This document shows, piece after piece, positions 15,389 through 23,791 of a DNA stretch of 64,000 nt. The position numbers and the translations under genes were made by a program. The stretch covers positions 1 to 64,000 of the forward strand of contig NZ_BCQP01000053.1 of the NCBI RefSeq assembly GCF_001552135.1, given 5' to 3'. The DNA comes from Actinomadura chibensis NBRC 106107. GTDB taxonomy: Bacteria > Actinomycetota > Actinomycetes > Streptosporangiales > Streptosporangiaceae. The notes beneath the pieces are model-generated. The model was not told the origin of the DNA, ran no database searches, and saw nothing but the letters and a program-made list of their open reading frames with translations. Position 1 is the stretch's first letter. The number at the start of each line of letters is the position of its first letter.

Positions 15389-15897
15389 CGCTGGCCAGCA
15401 ACCTGCGAGAGAACAAGGCCGTCTACGCCGTGGCCGGCGCCGGCGACTTCGCGGTGGAGAAGCTCCGCGAGATGCCGGAGCAGATGACCCGGTACCAGGA
15501 CCGCGCCCGCGAGCTCTCCGAGCGCTACCAGGGCGAGGTCCGCGAGACCGTGGACCGCTACCGCGGCCAGGTCCGCCAGGCCGCCCGCCGCTACCGCGGC
15601 GAGGTCTCCCGGTACCAGGGGCGCGTCGACGCCAGGGACCTGCCCGGCGCCGCCGTCGCGTACGCGACGGAGTTCGGCACCCGGGCCGTCGGGTTCTTCG
15701 ACGAGCTCGCCGAGCGCGGCAAGCGCGTCGTGCACCGCGAGGCGGTCGACGTCGCCGAGATCACCGACGCGCCGGCGCGCCCGGCGGCCAAGCCGACGCC
15801 GAAGCCGGCCGCCGCGAAGCCGGCGCCGAAGGCCCGCGCCGCGCAGCCGCGCAAGAGCGCCCAGACGCGGTCCACCGCGAAGAAGAACGGCGCCTGA
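15385..15897 (+). CDS. HbhA-like coiled-coil protein with Lys/Pro/Ala tail
   Basis: 170 residues. The N-terminal half is a long amphipathic helix with repeated Tyr/Arg/Glu heptads (RYQDRARELSERYQGEVRET, then VDRYRGQVRQAARRYRGEV), matching the coiled coil of mycobacterial heparin-binding hemagglutinin; the C-terminus has AKPTPK/AKPAPK-type repeats as in HbhA. In mycobacteria this protein binds lipid and glycosaminoglycans at the cell surface; in a soil actinomycete a membrane or lipid-domain role is more likely. Translationally coupled to the XRE regulator. Confidence 0.82.
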   Translation: MTLASNLRENKAVYAVAGAGDFAVEKLREMPEQMTRYQDRARELSERYQGEVRETVDRYRGQVRQAARRYRGEVSRYQGRVDARDLPGAAVAYATEFGTRAVGFFDELAERGKRVVHREAVDVAEITDAPARPAAKPTPKPAAAKPAPKARAAQPRKSAQTRSTAKKNGA

Positions 15898-15911
15898 GCA
15901 CGCCCGTCGGG

Positions 15912-15936
15912 GCCCGGCCGGAACATCCGGCCGGGC
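15912..15936 (+). terminator. hairpin terminator after the HbhA-like gene
   Basis: GCCCGGCCGGA-aca-TCCGGCCGGGC, an 11-bp perfect stem followed by TCCTTCGTCTT, 14 bp after the stop. Confidence 0.75.
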
Positions 15937-16066
15937 TCCTTCGTCTTCCCCGGGCAGGACGGTCGCGGTCGTCCGGTGGACGGCGCGCATAGGGTTGGGG
16001 TATCCGAGGCCCCGTGTGCGCGACGCATGAGTCGCCGTCCGAGACGAGCAGGAGCGCTGATCGCCG

Positions 16067-16429
16067 ATGTCGGACTTCAACGTGCTGGACTACTTCTTCT
16101 GGCTATTGCTGATCATCGCGTTCGCGATGGAGGCGTGGGCGCTGATCGACTCGCTGACCGTGCCGGAGGGGGCGTTCTCCGCCGCGAGCAAGCAGACCAA
16201 GAAGCTGTGGACGATCATCCTGATCGTCGCGACGGTGGTCGGCGCCGCCTACGCGATCGCGCCGGTCGCGCTCGGCGCCAGCCCGATCGCGCTGCTGCTC
16301 GGCATCCTCCCGGTCGCCGCGTTCATCGCCGGGGCCGTCTACCTGGCGGACGTCCGCCCGGCGGTCGCCCCCTACAAGAAGAAGGGGCGCGGCGGCTCGT
16401 CCCGCTCGGGCCCCTACGGCCCCTGGTAA
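16067..16429 (+). CDS. DUF2516 membrane protein (Rv0476-like)
   Basis: 120 residues. Three or four hydrophobic helices (YFFWLLLIIAFAMEAWALID, KLWTIILIVATVVGAAYAIA, IALLLGILPVAAFIAGAVYL) with the conserved WALIDSLTVPEGAFSAASKQTKKLW loop, typical of DUF2516. It ends with a basic Gly/Ser tail. It is separated from the HbhA-like gene by a terminator but keeps the mycobacterial order. Function unknown. Confidence 0.85.
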   Translation: MSDFNVLDYFFWLLLIIAFAMEAWALIDSLTVPEGAFSAASKQTKKLWTIILIVATVVGAAYAIAPVALGASPIALLLGILPVAAFIAGAVYLADVRPAVAPYKKKGRGGSSRSGPYGPW

Positions 16430-16441
16430 CCGGTGTCGGGT

Positions 16442-16461
16442 CCCCTCACTAATGTGAGGGG
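16442..16461. promoter_or_regulatory. 20-bp palindrome abutting a start codon
   Basis: CCCCTCAC-taat-GTGAGGGG is a perfect 8-4-8 dyad whose right arm ends at the base before ATG 16462. The right arm (GAGGGG) is also the only purine-rich RBS-like sequence, so the element could act as operator, or as an RNA hairpin hiding the translation start. Confidence 0.5.
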
Positions 16462-17190
16462 ATGGAGAGCATGGGACGCACGGCCCGCCTGGAACTGGAC
16501 GACCAGGGGCTGCGGGAATGGGAGGCGGTCGTCCTCGACGCCGGGCCGGACGGGATCGTCCTCGACCGGTCGGCGTTCTACCCGGGCGGCGGCGGGCAGC
16601 CGCCGGACCACGGGGTGCTGCTGTGGCAGGGCGTCCAGACGCGGATCGCGGGGGTCCGCAAGGGCGACGACCTGGTCCTGATCCCGGTGGAGGGCGACCC
16701 GGTCCCGCCGGTCGGCGCCGCCGTGCGGTGCGCGGTGGAGGACGACCGCCGCACCGCGCTGATGCGCACCCACTCGGGCCTGCACCTGCTGTGCGGGGTG
16801 GTCTTCCGCGACTACGGCTGCCTCGTGACCGGCGGGAACATGGAGCCGCTGAGCGCGCGGATGGACTTCGACCTCCGCGAGGTCCCGCCGGGGTTCAAGG
16901 AGACCGTGGAGGACGCCTGCAACGCCGAGGTCGAGGCCGACCGGCGCATCGACGTCCGGACCTTGCCGCGGGCCGAGGCGTTCGAGATCCCCGACATCAT
17001 CCGGACGGCGACGAACCTCGTCCCGCCCGAGGTCCGGGACGTCCGGATCGTCGACATCGTGGGCCTCGACACGCAGGCCGACGGCGGCACGCACGTCGCG
17101 TCCACGAAGCAGATCGGCCGCATCAGGGTCGCGAAGGTCGAGAACAAGGGCCGCGGCTTCCGCCGCCTCCGCATAAAGATCGAGGACTGA
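16462..17190 (+). CDS. AlaX-type alanyl-tRNA editing protein
   Basis: 242 residues. A free-standing editing domain homologous to that of AlaRS, hydrolysing Ser (or Gly) from mis-charged tRNA-Ala. Motifs: SAFYPGGGGQPPD, zinc-binding HSGLH (MRTHSGLHLLCGV) and QADGGTHVAST containing the distal zinc ligand His; the usual Cys position of the CxxxH ligand pair reads G/T here. The ATG at 16462 directly follows the palindrome; an alternative ATG lies at 16471. Confidence 0.9.
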   Translation: MESMGRTARLELDDQGLREWEAVVLDAGPDGIVLDRSAFYPGGGGQPPDHGVLLWQGVQTRIAGVRKGDDLVLIPVEGDPVPPVGAAVRCAVEDDRRTALMRTHSGLHLLCGVVFRDYGCLVTGGNMEPLSARMDFDLREVPPGFKETVEDACNAEVEADRRIDVRTLPRAEAFEIPDIIRTATNLVPPEVRDVRIVDIVGLDTQADGGTHVASTKQIGRIRVAKVENKGRGFRRLRIKIED

Positions 17191-17215
17191 CCCCGCGGGA
17201 CCGGCGCGGCGCGGG

Positions 17216-17256
17216 CCGGGCACCGGCGGCGGGCGCCTCCGCCGGCCGGTGCCCGG
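17216..17256. terminator. bidirectional hairpin terminator
   Basis: CCGGGCACCGGC (17216-17227) pairs perfectly with GCCGGTGCCCGG (17245-17256), lying exactly between the convergent alaX and tetR stops. Confidence 0.7.
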
Positions 17257-17259
17257 GGC

Positions 17260-17889
17260 CTACGGGGACGGGCGCGACAGGGCGTCCACCGAGGTCAGGC
17301 CGTGCTCGACGATGTCCACGGCGCGGTCGAGGGCGGCGCGCATGGCGTCCGGGTCGTAGCCCGCGCGGCGGCAGTGCGCGATGACGGCCTGCATGCCGCC
17401 GACCGCGATGCCGGCCGCGGCGACGGCGTCGATCTCCGCGATGCCCGGACACAACTCGCGCAACAGCGCCTCGATCGCCTCCTGGGTGTGCGTCATCCGC
17501 TGCAGCGCGCGGGCCTGGAGGCCGGGGCGCTCCAGGATCAGCGCGATCTGGACGGCCCCGTACTCGCCGTGCTCGGTGACGATCGCCTCCAGGACGTCCA
17601 CGACGCTGCGCCGGATCGTGTCCATCGGCGACTCGCCGGGGGTGCGGCGCAGCCGCTCGGACACCTCGGCGAGCCGGTCGTCGACCTCGGCGAAGACCAC
17701 GTCCTCCTTGGACGGGAAGTAGCCGAAGAACGTCCGCGGGGACACCTCGGCCGCCGCGGCGATGTCGGCGATCGTCGTCTCCTCGTAGCCGCGCTCGGCG
17801 AACAGGCGCAGCGCGGAGGTCGCGATGGCCCGCCGGGTGCGCTGCTTCTTGCGCTCCCGCAGGCCGGCCCGGGTTCCGCCGCCGTCCAT
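17260..17889 (-). CDS. TetR-family repressor of the MMPL exporter
   Basis: 209 residues. An N-terminal TetR helix-turn-helix (TRRAIATSALRLFAERGYEETTIADIAAAAEVSPRTFFGYFPSKEDVVF) is followed by an all-helical ligand domain. It is divergent from the MMPL transporter gene with only 71 bp between starts and two palindromic sites in that gap, so it most likely represses both. Ligand unknown, probably a lipid or the exporter substrate. Confidence 0.92.
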   Translation of the reverse strand: MDGGGTRAGLRERKKQRTRRAIATSALRLFAERGYEETTIADIAAAAEVSPRTFFGYFPSKEDVVFAEVDDRLAEVSERLRRTPGESPMDTIRRSVVDVLEAIVTEHGEYGAVQIALILERPGLQARALQRMTHTQEAIEALLRELCPGIAEIDAVAAAGIAVGGMQAVIAHCRRAGYDPDAMRAALDRAVDIVEHGLTSVDALSRPSP

Positions 17890-17908
17890 GTGACGGACGT
17901 TACCACGA

Positions 17909-17938
17909 CTGCAAAGTTGCAGCTATTGCAAAACTGCA
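17909..17938. promoter_or_regulatory. TetR operator region, two dyads
   Basis: CTGCAA-ag-TTGCAG (17909-17922) is a perfect 6-2-6 dyad; TGCA-aaac-TGCA and the overlapping TTGCAAA (17926-17938) give a second related site. It lies in the 71-bp gap of the divergent tetR/MMPL pair. Confidence 0.65.
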
Positions 17939-17960
17939 CGCTGTCCGGTTTTCTGCGGAC

Positions 17961-20264
17961 ATGGCGCGTTTCCTGGACGCCCTCGGACGTCTCTGCGTGC
18001 GGCGCCGGCGCGCGGTCTTCGAGCTGTGGTTCGCCGCGATGCTCGGCGCGGCCGTCCTCGGGCTGCTGCACGGCGGCATGTTCGTCCAGCAGAGCACGCT
18101 GCCCGGCACCGAGACGCAGCGCGCCATCGACGCCCTGTCCCGCGACTTCCCGGCGATGACCGGCCCGACCGCGACCGTCGTGTTCCACGAGACGCGCGCG
18201 GCGAGCCCGGCGGACTGGCGGGTCGCGCTCACCGTCGGCCGGTCGATCGAGAACCTCACGAAACTCGACCGGGTCGCCTTCTGCGAAAATCCCTACGCCC
18301 AGGGAATGGGCGGGTTGAAGGACGACGACGCGGTCGTCGTCCGGCTCAATTTCGCCGGGACGATGAGCGATGTCGGCGCCGCCGACCTCGACGCGCTGAA
18401 CCGCGCCGTGGAGCCCGCGCGAATGGCCGGGCTGGAGGTGAAGTTCGGCGGCATCGTCGCGATGATCCTGAACCAGCCGAAGGGCGGGCCGCAGGAGGGG
18501 GCGGGCATCCTGCTGGCCCTCGTTGTGCTGCTGCTGGCGTTCGGCTCGTTCCTCGCGGCGGGCGTCCCGATTCTCGTGTCCCTGTGCGGGCTGGTCGTCG
18601 CGTATTCGCTGGTGCATTTCTCGGCATCGCTGTTCCAGATCGCGCCGACCGCGCCGATGGTGGCGGCGATGCTCGGCATCGGCGCGGGAATCGACTACGC
18701 GCTGTTCATCGTCACCCGTTACCGACAGCAGCTCGCGGAGGGCGACGACGTCGAGACCGCGGTCGGACGCGCCATGGCCCATTCCGGGCACGCCGTACTC
18801 TTCGCCGGGGGAACGGTGGTCTTCGCGATCTGCGGCCTTTTCCTGTCGGGCATCGCGTTCATCGGACGGATCGGCTTCGCCGCCGCGCTCGCCGTCGCCG
18901 TCATGGTCGTCGCGGCGCTGACCCTGCTGCCCGCGATCCTCGGCGCGCTGGGCGGCCGCATCGACCGCTACCGCCTGCCGCGCGTCCGCCCCGACCGGAG
19001 TTCGCGCAGATGGGAGGCGTGGGGACGGCACGTGGACCGGCACGCCTGGCCCTACGCGATCGGCGCGACCCTGGTCCTCCTGACCCTGTCCGTCCCGACG
19101 CTGGACCTGAAGTTCGGCGTGATGGCGGACAGCATGTCCTCACGCCGAATGGAGGCCCGGCAGGCGTACGACATCGTCGCGGAGGAATTCGGCCCCGGGC
19201 ACTACAGCCCGTTCGTGGTGGTCGCGACGGTCCCCGGGCGGCAAAAGGCCGCGGAACCCGGGAACCCGGTGCCGACCGTCAAAGGCCCCCAAGGACTCAG
19301 CGGCCTGACGGGCCCCGCCGCCACGGCCCCGCCACCGCCCGCCCCGCGGCAGCCGAAAGGCGCCCCGGACCTCACCAAGAAGCCCGACAAACGCGCGATC
19401 CTCATCGGCCAGGAATTGCGGCAGCGGCTTTCCGAGGCGCCCGGTGTCGTCTTCGCGGGCGAACCCGTCGTGATCGGGACGACCGCGATGGTCCAGGTCG
19501 TCCCCCGGGACGCGCCGCACGCCGATTCGACCACCGCCCTCGTCCGCCGCCTCCGCGAGGTGGAGATCCCCGCCGTCCGGGACGCGCACCCCGGCGCGCG
19601 GATCTCCCTGGGCGGCGAGAACCCCGCCATCATCGACATCGCGACGACCGTGGGGAACCGCATGCGGAACGTCGTCATCGCGGTCGTGGGCGTCGCGCTG
19701 CTGCTCCTCGTCATCGCGTTCCGGTCGATCGTCGTCCCGGTGAAGGCGGCGCTGATGAACCTGCTGTCGATCGGCGCGTCGTTCGGCGTCGTCACGGCGG
19801 TCTTCCAGTGGGGCTGGGGCGTCGGCCTGCTCGGACTCGACCAGCCCATTCCCATCATGTCGTTCGTGCCGCTGTTCATGTTCGCGCTGATATTCGGCCT
19901 GTCCATGGACTACGAGGTGTTCCTCCTGTCGCGCATCAAGGAGGAATACGAGCGCACGGGCGACCCGCACGAGTCGGTCGTGACCGGCATCGGCGCCACG
20001 GCCCGCCTCATCTCGTCGGCCGCGCTCATCATGATCTTCGTGTTCGCGGGTTTCGTCCCGCAGCCGGACGCGACCGTCAAGATGATGGCCCTCGGCCTGG
20101 CGGTGGCGGTGGCCATGGACGCCACGATCGTCCGCCTGGTCCTCGTCCCGGCCCTGATGAGCCTCCTGGGCCACGCGAACTGGTGGTGGCCGGGGCGCTC
20201 CCGTCCCAGACCGGTCCCTCCGGACCCGGCGCCCGAACAACTCGAACTGAAGGTGCCGAGCTAG
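17961..20264 (+). CDS. MMPL family RND transporter
   Basis: 767 residues with two copies of the MMPL unit: a first membrane helix, an extracytoplasmic loop, then five to six helices. The family's conserved GIDYALFIVTRYRQQLAEG and SMDYEVFLLSRIKEEYERTGD (Asp-Tyr proton-relay pairs) appear at the same position in each half. A Pro-rich low-complexity insertion (TAPPPPAPRQPKG) sits in the second loop. These pumps export lipids, siderophores or drugs in actinobacteria. Substrate unknown; controlled by the divergent TetR. Confidence 0.93.
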   Translation: MARFLDALGRLCVRRRRAVFELWFAAMLGAAVLGLLHGGMFVQQSTLPGTETQRAIDALSRDFPAMTGPTATVVFHETRAASPADWRVALTVGRSIENLTKLDRVAFCENPYAQGMGGLKDDDAVVVRLNFAGTMSDVGAADLDALNRAVEPARMAGLEVKFGGIVAMILNQPKGGPQEGAGILLALVVLLLAFGSFLAAGVPILVSLCGLVVAYSLVHFSASLFQIAPTAPMVAAMLGIGAGIDYALFIVTRYRQQLAEGDDVETAVGRAMAHSGHAVLFAGGTVVFAICGLFLSGIAFIGRIGFAAALAVAVMVVAALTLLPAILGALGGRIDRYRLPRVRPDRSSRRWEAWGRHVDRHAWPYAIGATLVLLTLSVPTLDLKFGVMADSMSSRRMEARQAYDIVAEEFGPGHYSPFVVVATVPGRQKAAEPGNPVPTVKGPQGLSGLTGPAATAPPPPAPRQPKGAPDLTKKPDKRAILIGQELRQRLSEAPGVVFAGEPVVIGTTAMVQVVPRDAPHADSTTALVRRLREVEIPAVRDAHPGARISLGGENPAIIDIATTVGNRMRNVVIAVVGVALLLLVIAFRSIVVPVKAALMNLLSIGASFGVVTAVFQWGWGVGLLGLDQPIPIMSFVPLFMFALIFGLSMDYEVFLLSRIKEEYERTGDPHESVVTGIGATARLISSAALIMIFVFAGFVPQPDATVKMMALGLAVAVAMDATIVRLVLVPALMSLLGHANWWWPGRSRPRPVPPDPAPEQLELKVPS

Positions 20265-20271
20265 CGGCGGG

Positions 20272-21072
20272 CTACTTCTTCTTGCGGCCCTTCTTCGGCT
20301 CCGGGGGCTTGGGGAGGGGCGGGGCGGAGGCGGCGCCCTGGTTCTTGACGGCTTCGATGGCGGCCTTGGCGGCGGCCGGGTCGAGGTACTCGCCGCCGCG
20401 CTTCAACGGCGCGAAGTCGTCGTCGAGTTCGTAGACGAGCGGGATCCCGGTGGGGATGTTGAGGCCGACGATCTGCTCGTCGGAGACGTCGTCCAGGTGC
20501 TTGACGAGGCCGCGCAGGGAGTTGCCGTGCGCGGCGACGAGGACGGTCCTCCCGGCGGCGAGGTCGGGGACGATCGCGTCGTACCAGTAGGGCAGCATCC
20601 GGTCGACGACGTCGGCGAGGCATTCCGAGCGGGGGATCAGCTCGGACGGCAGTTCCGCGTAGCGGAGGTCGTTCACCTGGGAAAGGGGGTCGTCGTCCTT
20701 GATGGGCGGCGGCGGGGTGTCGTAGGAACGGCGCCAGATCATGAACTGCTCTTCGCCGAACTCCTCGCGCGTCTGCGCCTTGTTCTTCCCCTGGAGGGCG
20801 CCGTAATGGCGTTCGTTGAGCCGCCAGGACCGCTTGACCGGGATCCAGAGCAGGTCGGCGACGTCCAAGGCGATGTTGGCGGTGCGGATGGCCCGCTTCA
20901 GCAGGGAGGTGTGCACCACGTCCGGGGTGATGTCGGCGTCGAGCAGCAGGTCGCCGCCCCGGGTCGCCTCGCTCTCACCCTTCGCCGACAGGTCGACGTC
21001 CACCCAGCCGGTGAACAGTCCCTCCGCGTTCCAGACGCTTTCGCCGTGCCGCAGCAATACCAGGGTCGCCAT
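20272..21072 (-). CDS. gpmA: 2,3-bisphosphoglycerate-dependent phosphoglycerate mutase
   Basis: 266 residues. Glycolysis/gluconeogenesis, 3-PG to 2-PG. Catalytic His in LLRHGESVWN (residue 9), RLNERHYGALQGKNK, and the second active-site HGNSLRG are intact. About 18 extra residues beyond the usual ~248 form a basic Pro-rich tail (PPLPKPPEPKKGRKKK). The gpmA-YbjN-mshA order matches the mycobacterial locus. It is convergent with the MMPL gene (7 bp). Confidence 0.96.
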   Translation of the reverse strand: MATLVLLRHGESVWNAEGLFTGWVDVDLSAKGESEATRGGDLLLDADITPDVVHTSLLKRAIRTANIALDVADLLWIPVKRSWRLNERHYGALQGKNKAQTREEFGEEQFMIWRRSYDTPPPPIKDDDPLSQVNDLRYAELPSELIPRSECLADVVDRMLPYWYDAIVPDLAAGRTVLVAAHGNSLRGLVKHLDDVSDEQIVGLNIPTGIPLVYELDDDFAPLKRGGEYLDPAAAKAAIEAVKNQGAASAPPLPKPPEPKKGRKKK

Positions 21073-21100
21073 GGGCGAAAGCCTATCGGCACGGCGGAAC

Positions 21101-21592
21101 TCAGTCGCGGTTGGCCGGGTCCGCGAACGAGGCGAAGGCGCGCAGGTTGGCGAGGCTCTCGCCGCGTTTGACGCGCCAGTCCCATTCGCGCTGGATGGAC
21201 GTCTTGAACCCGCGTTCCAGCGCCTTGTCGAAGTTCTCGTCGGAGTAGGTGAGGACGCAGCCGAGCAGCCGGTCGATCTCGTCCGGGGAGACGGACGCGA
21301 GCGGCACCCGTCCGACGAGATGGACGTCGCCGACGTCGTCCAGCGCGAACGCCACCCCGTACATCCGGCCGTTCTTCTCCAGCAGGAAACGGTAGAACTC
21401 GGCGTGGTTCTCGTCGGGACGGCGGCAGAAGAACGCCTCCACGTGCAGGCTGTGCTCGCCGACGATCAGCCACGTCATGGTGGCGAGCTTGTGCTGCCCG
21501 GGGAGCTTGACGAAGAACGCGTTCTCGCGCGGCTCGTCGAACTCCAGCTCGGCCGCCCGCAGGCTCTCCCTGATCGTCTCGACGACGCTCAA
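21101..21592 (-). CDS. YbjN domain protein
   Basis: 163 residues of the YbjN/type III secretion chaperone-like fold (KLPGQHKLATMTWLIVGEHSLHVEAFFCRRPDENH segment). The frame has no ATG or GTG near its start; a TTG at 21592 overlaps the mshA stop (TTGA), giving family-length protein and translational coupling, as for Rv0487 next to mshA in mycobacteria. Role unknown; its persistent linkage with mshA suggests a link to mycothiol metabolism or its regulation. Confidence 0.88.
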   Translation of the reverse strand: MSVVETIRESLRAAELEFDEPRENAFFVKLPGQHKLATMTWLIVGEHSLHVEAFFCRRPDENHAEFYRFLLEKNGRMYGVAFALDDVGDVHLVGRVPLASVSPDEIDRLLGCVLTYSDENFDKALERGFKTSIQREWDWRVKRGESLANLRAFASFADPANRD

Positions 21593-22887
21593 GCGGTCAC
21601 CTCCACCTGCCCGGTCGGCATCGGTCCCATCTCCACAGCACCGGTATACACGTCGAGCAGGTCGTCGACGGTGGCGTCCCACCCGAAGCCGTGCGCGTGG
21701 CGGACGGCGCCGCGCGCGAGGCGGGCGTGCAGGCCGGGCTCGGCGTCGAGGCGGCGCAGGACGGCCGCGTAGTCCGCCGGGTCGTGCCCGGAGATCAGGA
21801 CGCCGGACTCGCCGTCGGCGACCGCCGTGCAGAGGCCGCCGACGCGGGACGCGACGACCGGCGTCCCGCACGCCTGCGACTCGACGGCGACGAGCCCGAA
21901 CGACTCGCTGTAGGACGGGACGACGGTGACGTCCGCGGCCCGGTACCAGTCGGCCAGCTCGGCCTGCGGCGCCGGCGGCTCGAACCGCGTCACGTCGGAG
22001 ATGCCGAGCCCGGCGGCGAGGTTCTGGAGCCCCTCGGGGCGCTGCCGCCCGGAGCCGCTCGGCCCGCCGACGACCGCGACGACGAGGCGGCGGCGCAGCG
22101 CCGGGTCGTCGGCGAGCATCCGGGCGACGGCGCGGAGCAGGACGTCCGGCGCCTTCAGCGGCTGGATGCGGCCGACGAACAGCAGCACGTAGGCGTCCGG
22201 GGGGAGGCCGAGGCGGCGGCGGGCGGGGCCCGGCCCGCGCGGGACGAGCGACGGCTCGGGACGGAACACCGACAGGTCGACGCCGGGGCTGACGGTCGCG
22301 ACCCGCGCCGGGTCGGCGCCGTAGAGGTCGACGAGCTCGCGCGCCTCCTTGGCGGTGTTGGCGACGAGCTGGTCCGACGACGCGACGACCTGCTCCTCGC
22401 CGAGGACGCGCTCGTCCGGTTCCGGCCGGTCGCCGTCCGCCAGCGCCAGGTTCTTGACCTTCGCCATCGTGTGCATGGAGTGGACGAGCGGGACGCCCCA
22501 GCGCCGCTTCGCCGCCCATCCGGCCTGACCGGACAGCCAGTAGTGCGTGTGGAGGAGGTCGTAGTGCCCGGGCTCGTGCATCGCCTCGACGCGCAGGATC
22601 CCGGACGTGAAGCCGCAGAGCTGGCGGGGCAGCTCGGTCTTGTCCAGCTCCTCGAACGGCCCGGCGACGACGTTGCGGACCAGCACGCCCGGCGCCAGCT
22701 CGACGACGGGCGGCAGGGCGCGGCAGGTGGCGCGGGTGAAGACGTCCACCTCGACACCGCGCTCGGCCAGCCGTTTCGCCACCTCGACGACGTACACGTT
22801 CAGGCCGCCCGCGTCGCCGGTGCCCGGCTGGTCGAGAGGGGAAGTATGAACACTGACGGTCGCAACCCGGTTGATACGACGCGACAC
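21589..22887 (-). CDS. mshA: D-inositol-3-phosphate glycosyltransferase
   Basis: 432 residues, GT4 family. First step of mycothiol synthesis: transfer of GlcNAc from UDP-GlcNAc to 1L-inositol-1-phosphate. Family sequences: PLDQPGTGDAGGLNVYV near the N-terminus, LLHTHYWLSGQAG, VHSMHTMAKVKN, VGRIQPLKAPDVLLRA and the EX7E donor-site motif SESFGLVAVESQ. ATG 22887. Mycothiol is the actinobacterial glutathione substitute, so this gene places the organism in that phylum. Confidence 0.96.
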   Translation of the reverse strand: MSRRINRVATVSVHTSPLDQPGTGDAGGLNVYVVEVAKRLAERGVEVDVFTRATCRALPPVVELAPGVLVRNVVAGPFEELDKTELPRQLCGFTSGILRVEAMHEPGHYDLLHTHYWLSGQAGWAAKRRWGVPLVHSMHTMAKVKNLALADGDRPEPDERVLGEEQVVASSDQLVANTAKEARELVDLYGADPARVATVSPGVDLSVFRPEPSLVPRGPGPARRRLGLPPDAYVLLFVGRIQPLKAPDVLLRAVARMLADDPALRRRLVVAVVGGPSGSGRQRPEGLQNLAAGLGISDVTRFEPPAPQAELADWYRAADVTVVPSYSESFGLVAVESQACGTPVVASRVGGLCTAVADGESGVLISGHDPADYAAVLRRLDAEPGLHARLARGAVRHAHGFGWDATVDDLLDVYTGAVEMGPMPTGQVEVTA

Positions 22888-23029
22888 CGGACATCACCTC
22901 CGTTGGTGCAACCTATCGACCGTGTCGCCTGTTCCCCCGCCGCGGGGCCCGTCCGACCGCGGGACGCGCGTGCGTTCGATCACGGGACGCGCGTGCGAGC
23001 CGCGGGCGCGGGCCTGGGAGGCTGGGCGC

Positions 23030-23791
23030 ATGCGTAAGACGGCGGTAGTGACCGGAGCAAGCAGCGGGATCGGGGCGGCCACGGCGCGTCGCCTCGCGGC
23101 GGAGGGGTTCCATGTCGTCCTCGCGGCGCGGCGCCGCGACCGGCTGGACGCCCTCGCCAAGGAGATCGCCGAGGACGTCCCGGGGGCGGGACGGGCCGCG
23201 GCCGTGACCCTGGACGTGACGTCGCAGGAGTCCGTGGACGCCCTCGCGGCGGCGGTCGGCGGCTGCCACGTCCTCGTCAACAACGCGGGCGGGGCGCTCG
23301 GCCTGGACCCGGTCGCCACCGCCGACCTGGACGAATGGCGCGCCATGTACGAGACGAACGTCCTCGGGCTGGTGCGCGTCACGAAGGCGCTGCTGCCGGA
23401 GCTGATCGCGAGCGGCGCGGGCCACATCGTCAACATCACCTCGCTGGCGGCGCACGTCGCCTACGAGGGCGGGGGCGGGTACAACGCGGCCAAGTACGCG
23501 GCCTACGCGGCGAACGAGGTGCTGCGCCTCGAACTGGTCGCCGAGCCGGTGCGGGTCACCGAGATCGCGCCGGGCCTCGTGAAGACCGAGGAGTTCTCGC
23601 TGGTCAGGTTCCACGGGGACGCGGAGCGGGCGGCGAAGCCCTACGAGGGCGTGCCCGAGCCGCTCGTCGCGGACGACGTCGCCGACTGCGTGGCGTGGGC
23701 CGTGACGCGTCCGCCGCACGTGAACATCGACCGGATCGACGTCCAGCCGCGCGTGCAGGCCGCGCCGCACCGGCTTCACCGGGAGGCGTAG
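23030..23791 (+). CDS. SDR family oxidoreductase (Rv0484c-like)
   Basis: 253 residues. Classical SDR: VTGASSGIGAATARRLAAEG, NNAGGALG, catalytic NITSLAAHVAYEGGGGYNAAKYAA (Ser, Tyr, Lys) and IAPGLVKTEEF. The last third (HGDAERAAKPYEGVPEPLVADDVADC) is like E. coli YdfG, which acts on 3-hydroxy acids and serine. ATG 23030 gives a family-length protein; the upstream in-frame ATG is not supported. Same neighbourhood as mshA in mycobacteria. It overlaps the convergent methyltransferase by 16 bp. Confidence 0.9.
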   Translation: MRKTAVVTGASSGIGAATARRLAAEGFHVVLAARRRDRLDALAKEIAEDVPGAGRAAAVTLDVTSQESVDALAAAVGGCHVLVNNAGGALGLDPVATADLDEWRAMYETNVLGLVRVTKALLPELIASGAGHIVNITSLAAHVAYEGGGGYNAAKYAAYAANEVLRLELVAEPVRVTEIAPGLVKTEEFSLVRFHGDAERAAKPYEGVPEPLVADDVADCVAWAVTRPPHVNIDRIDVQPRVQAAPHRLHREA

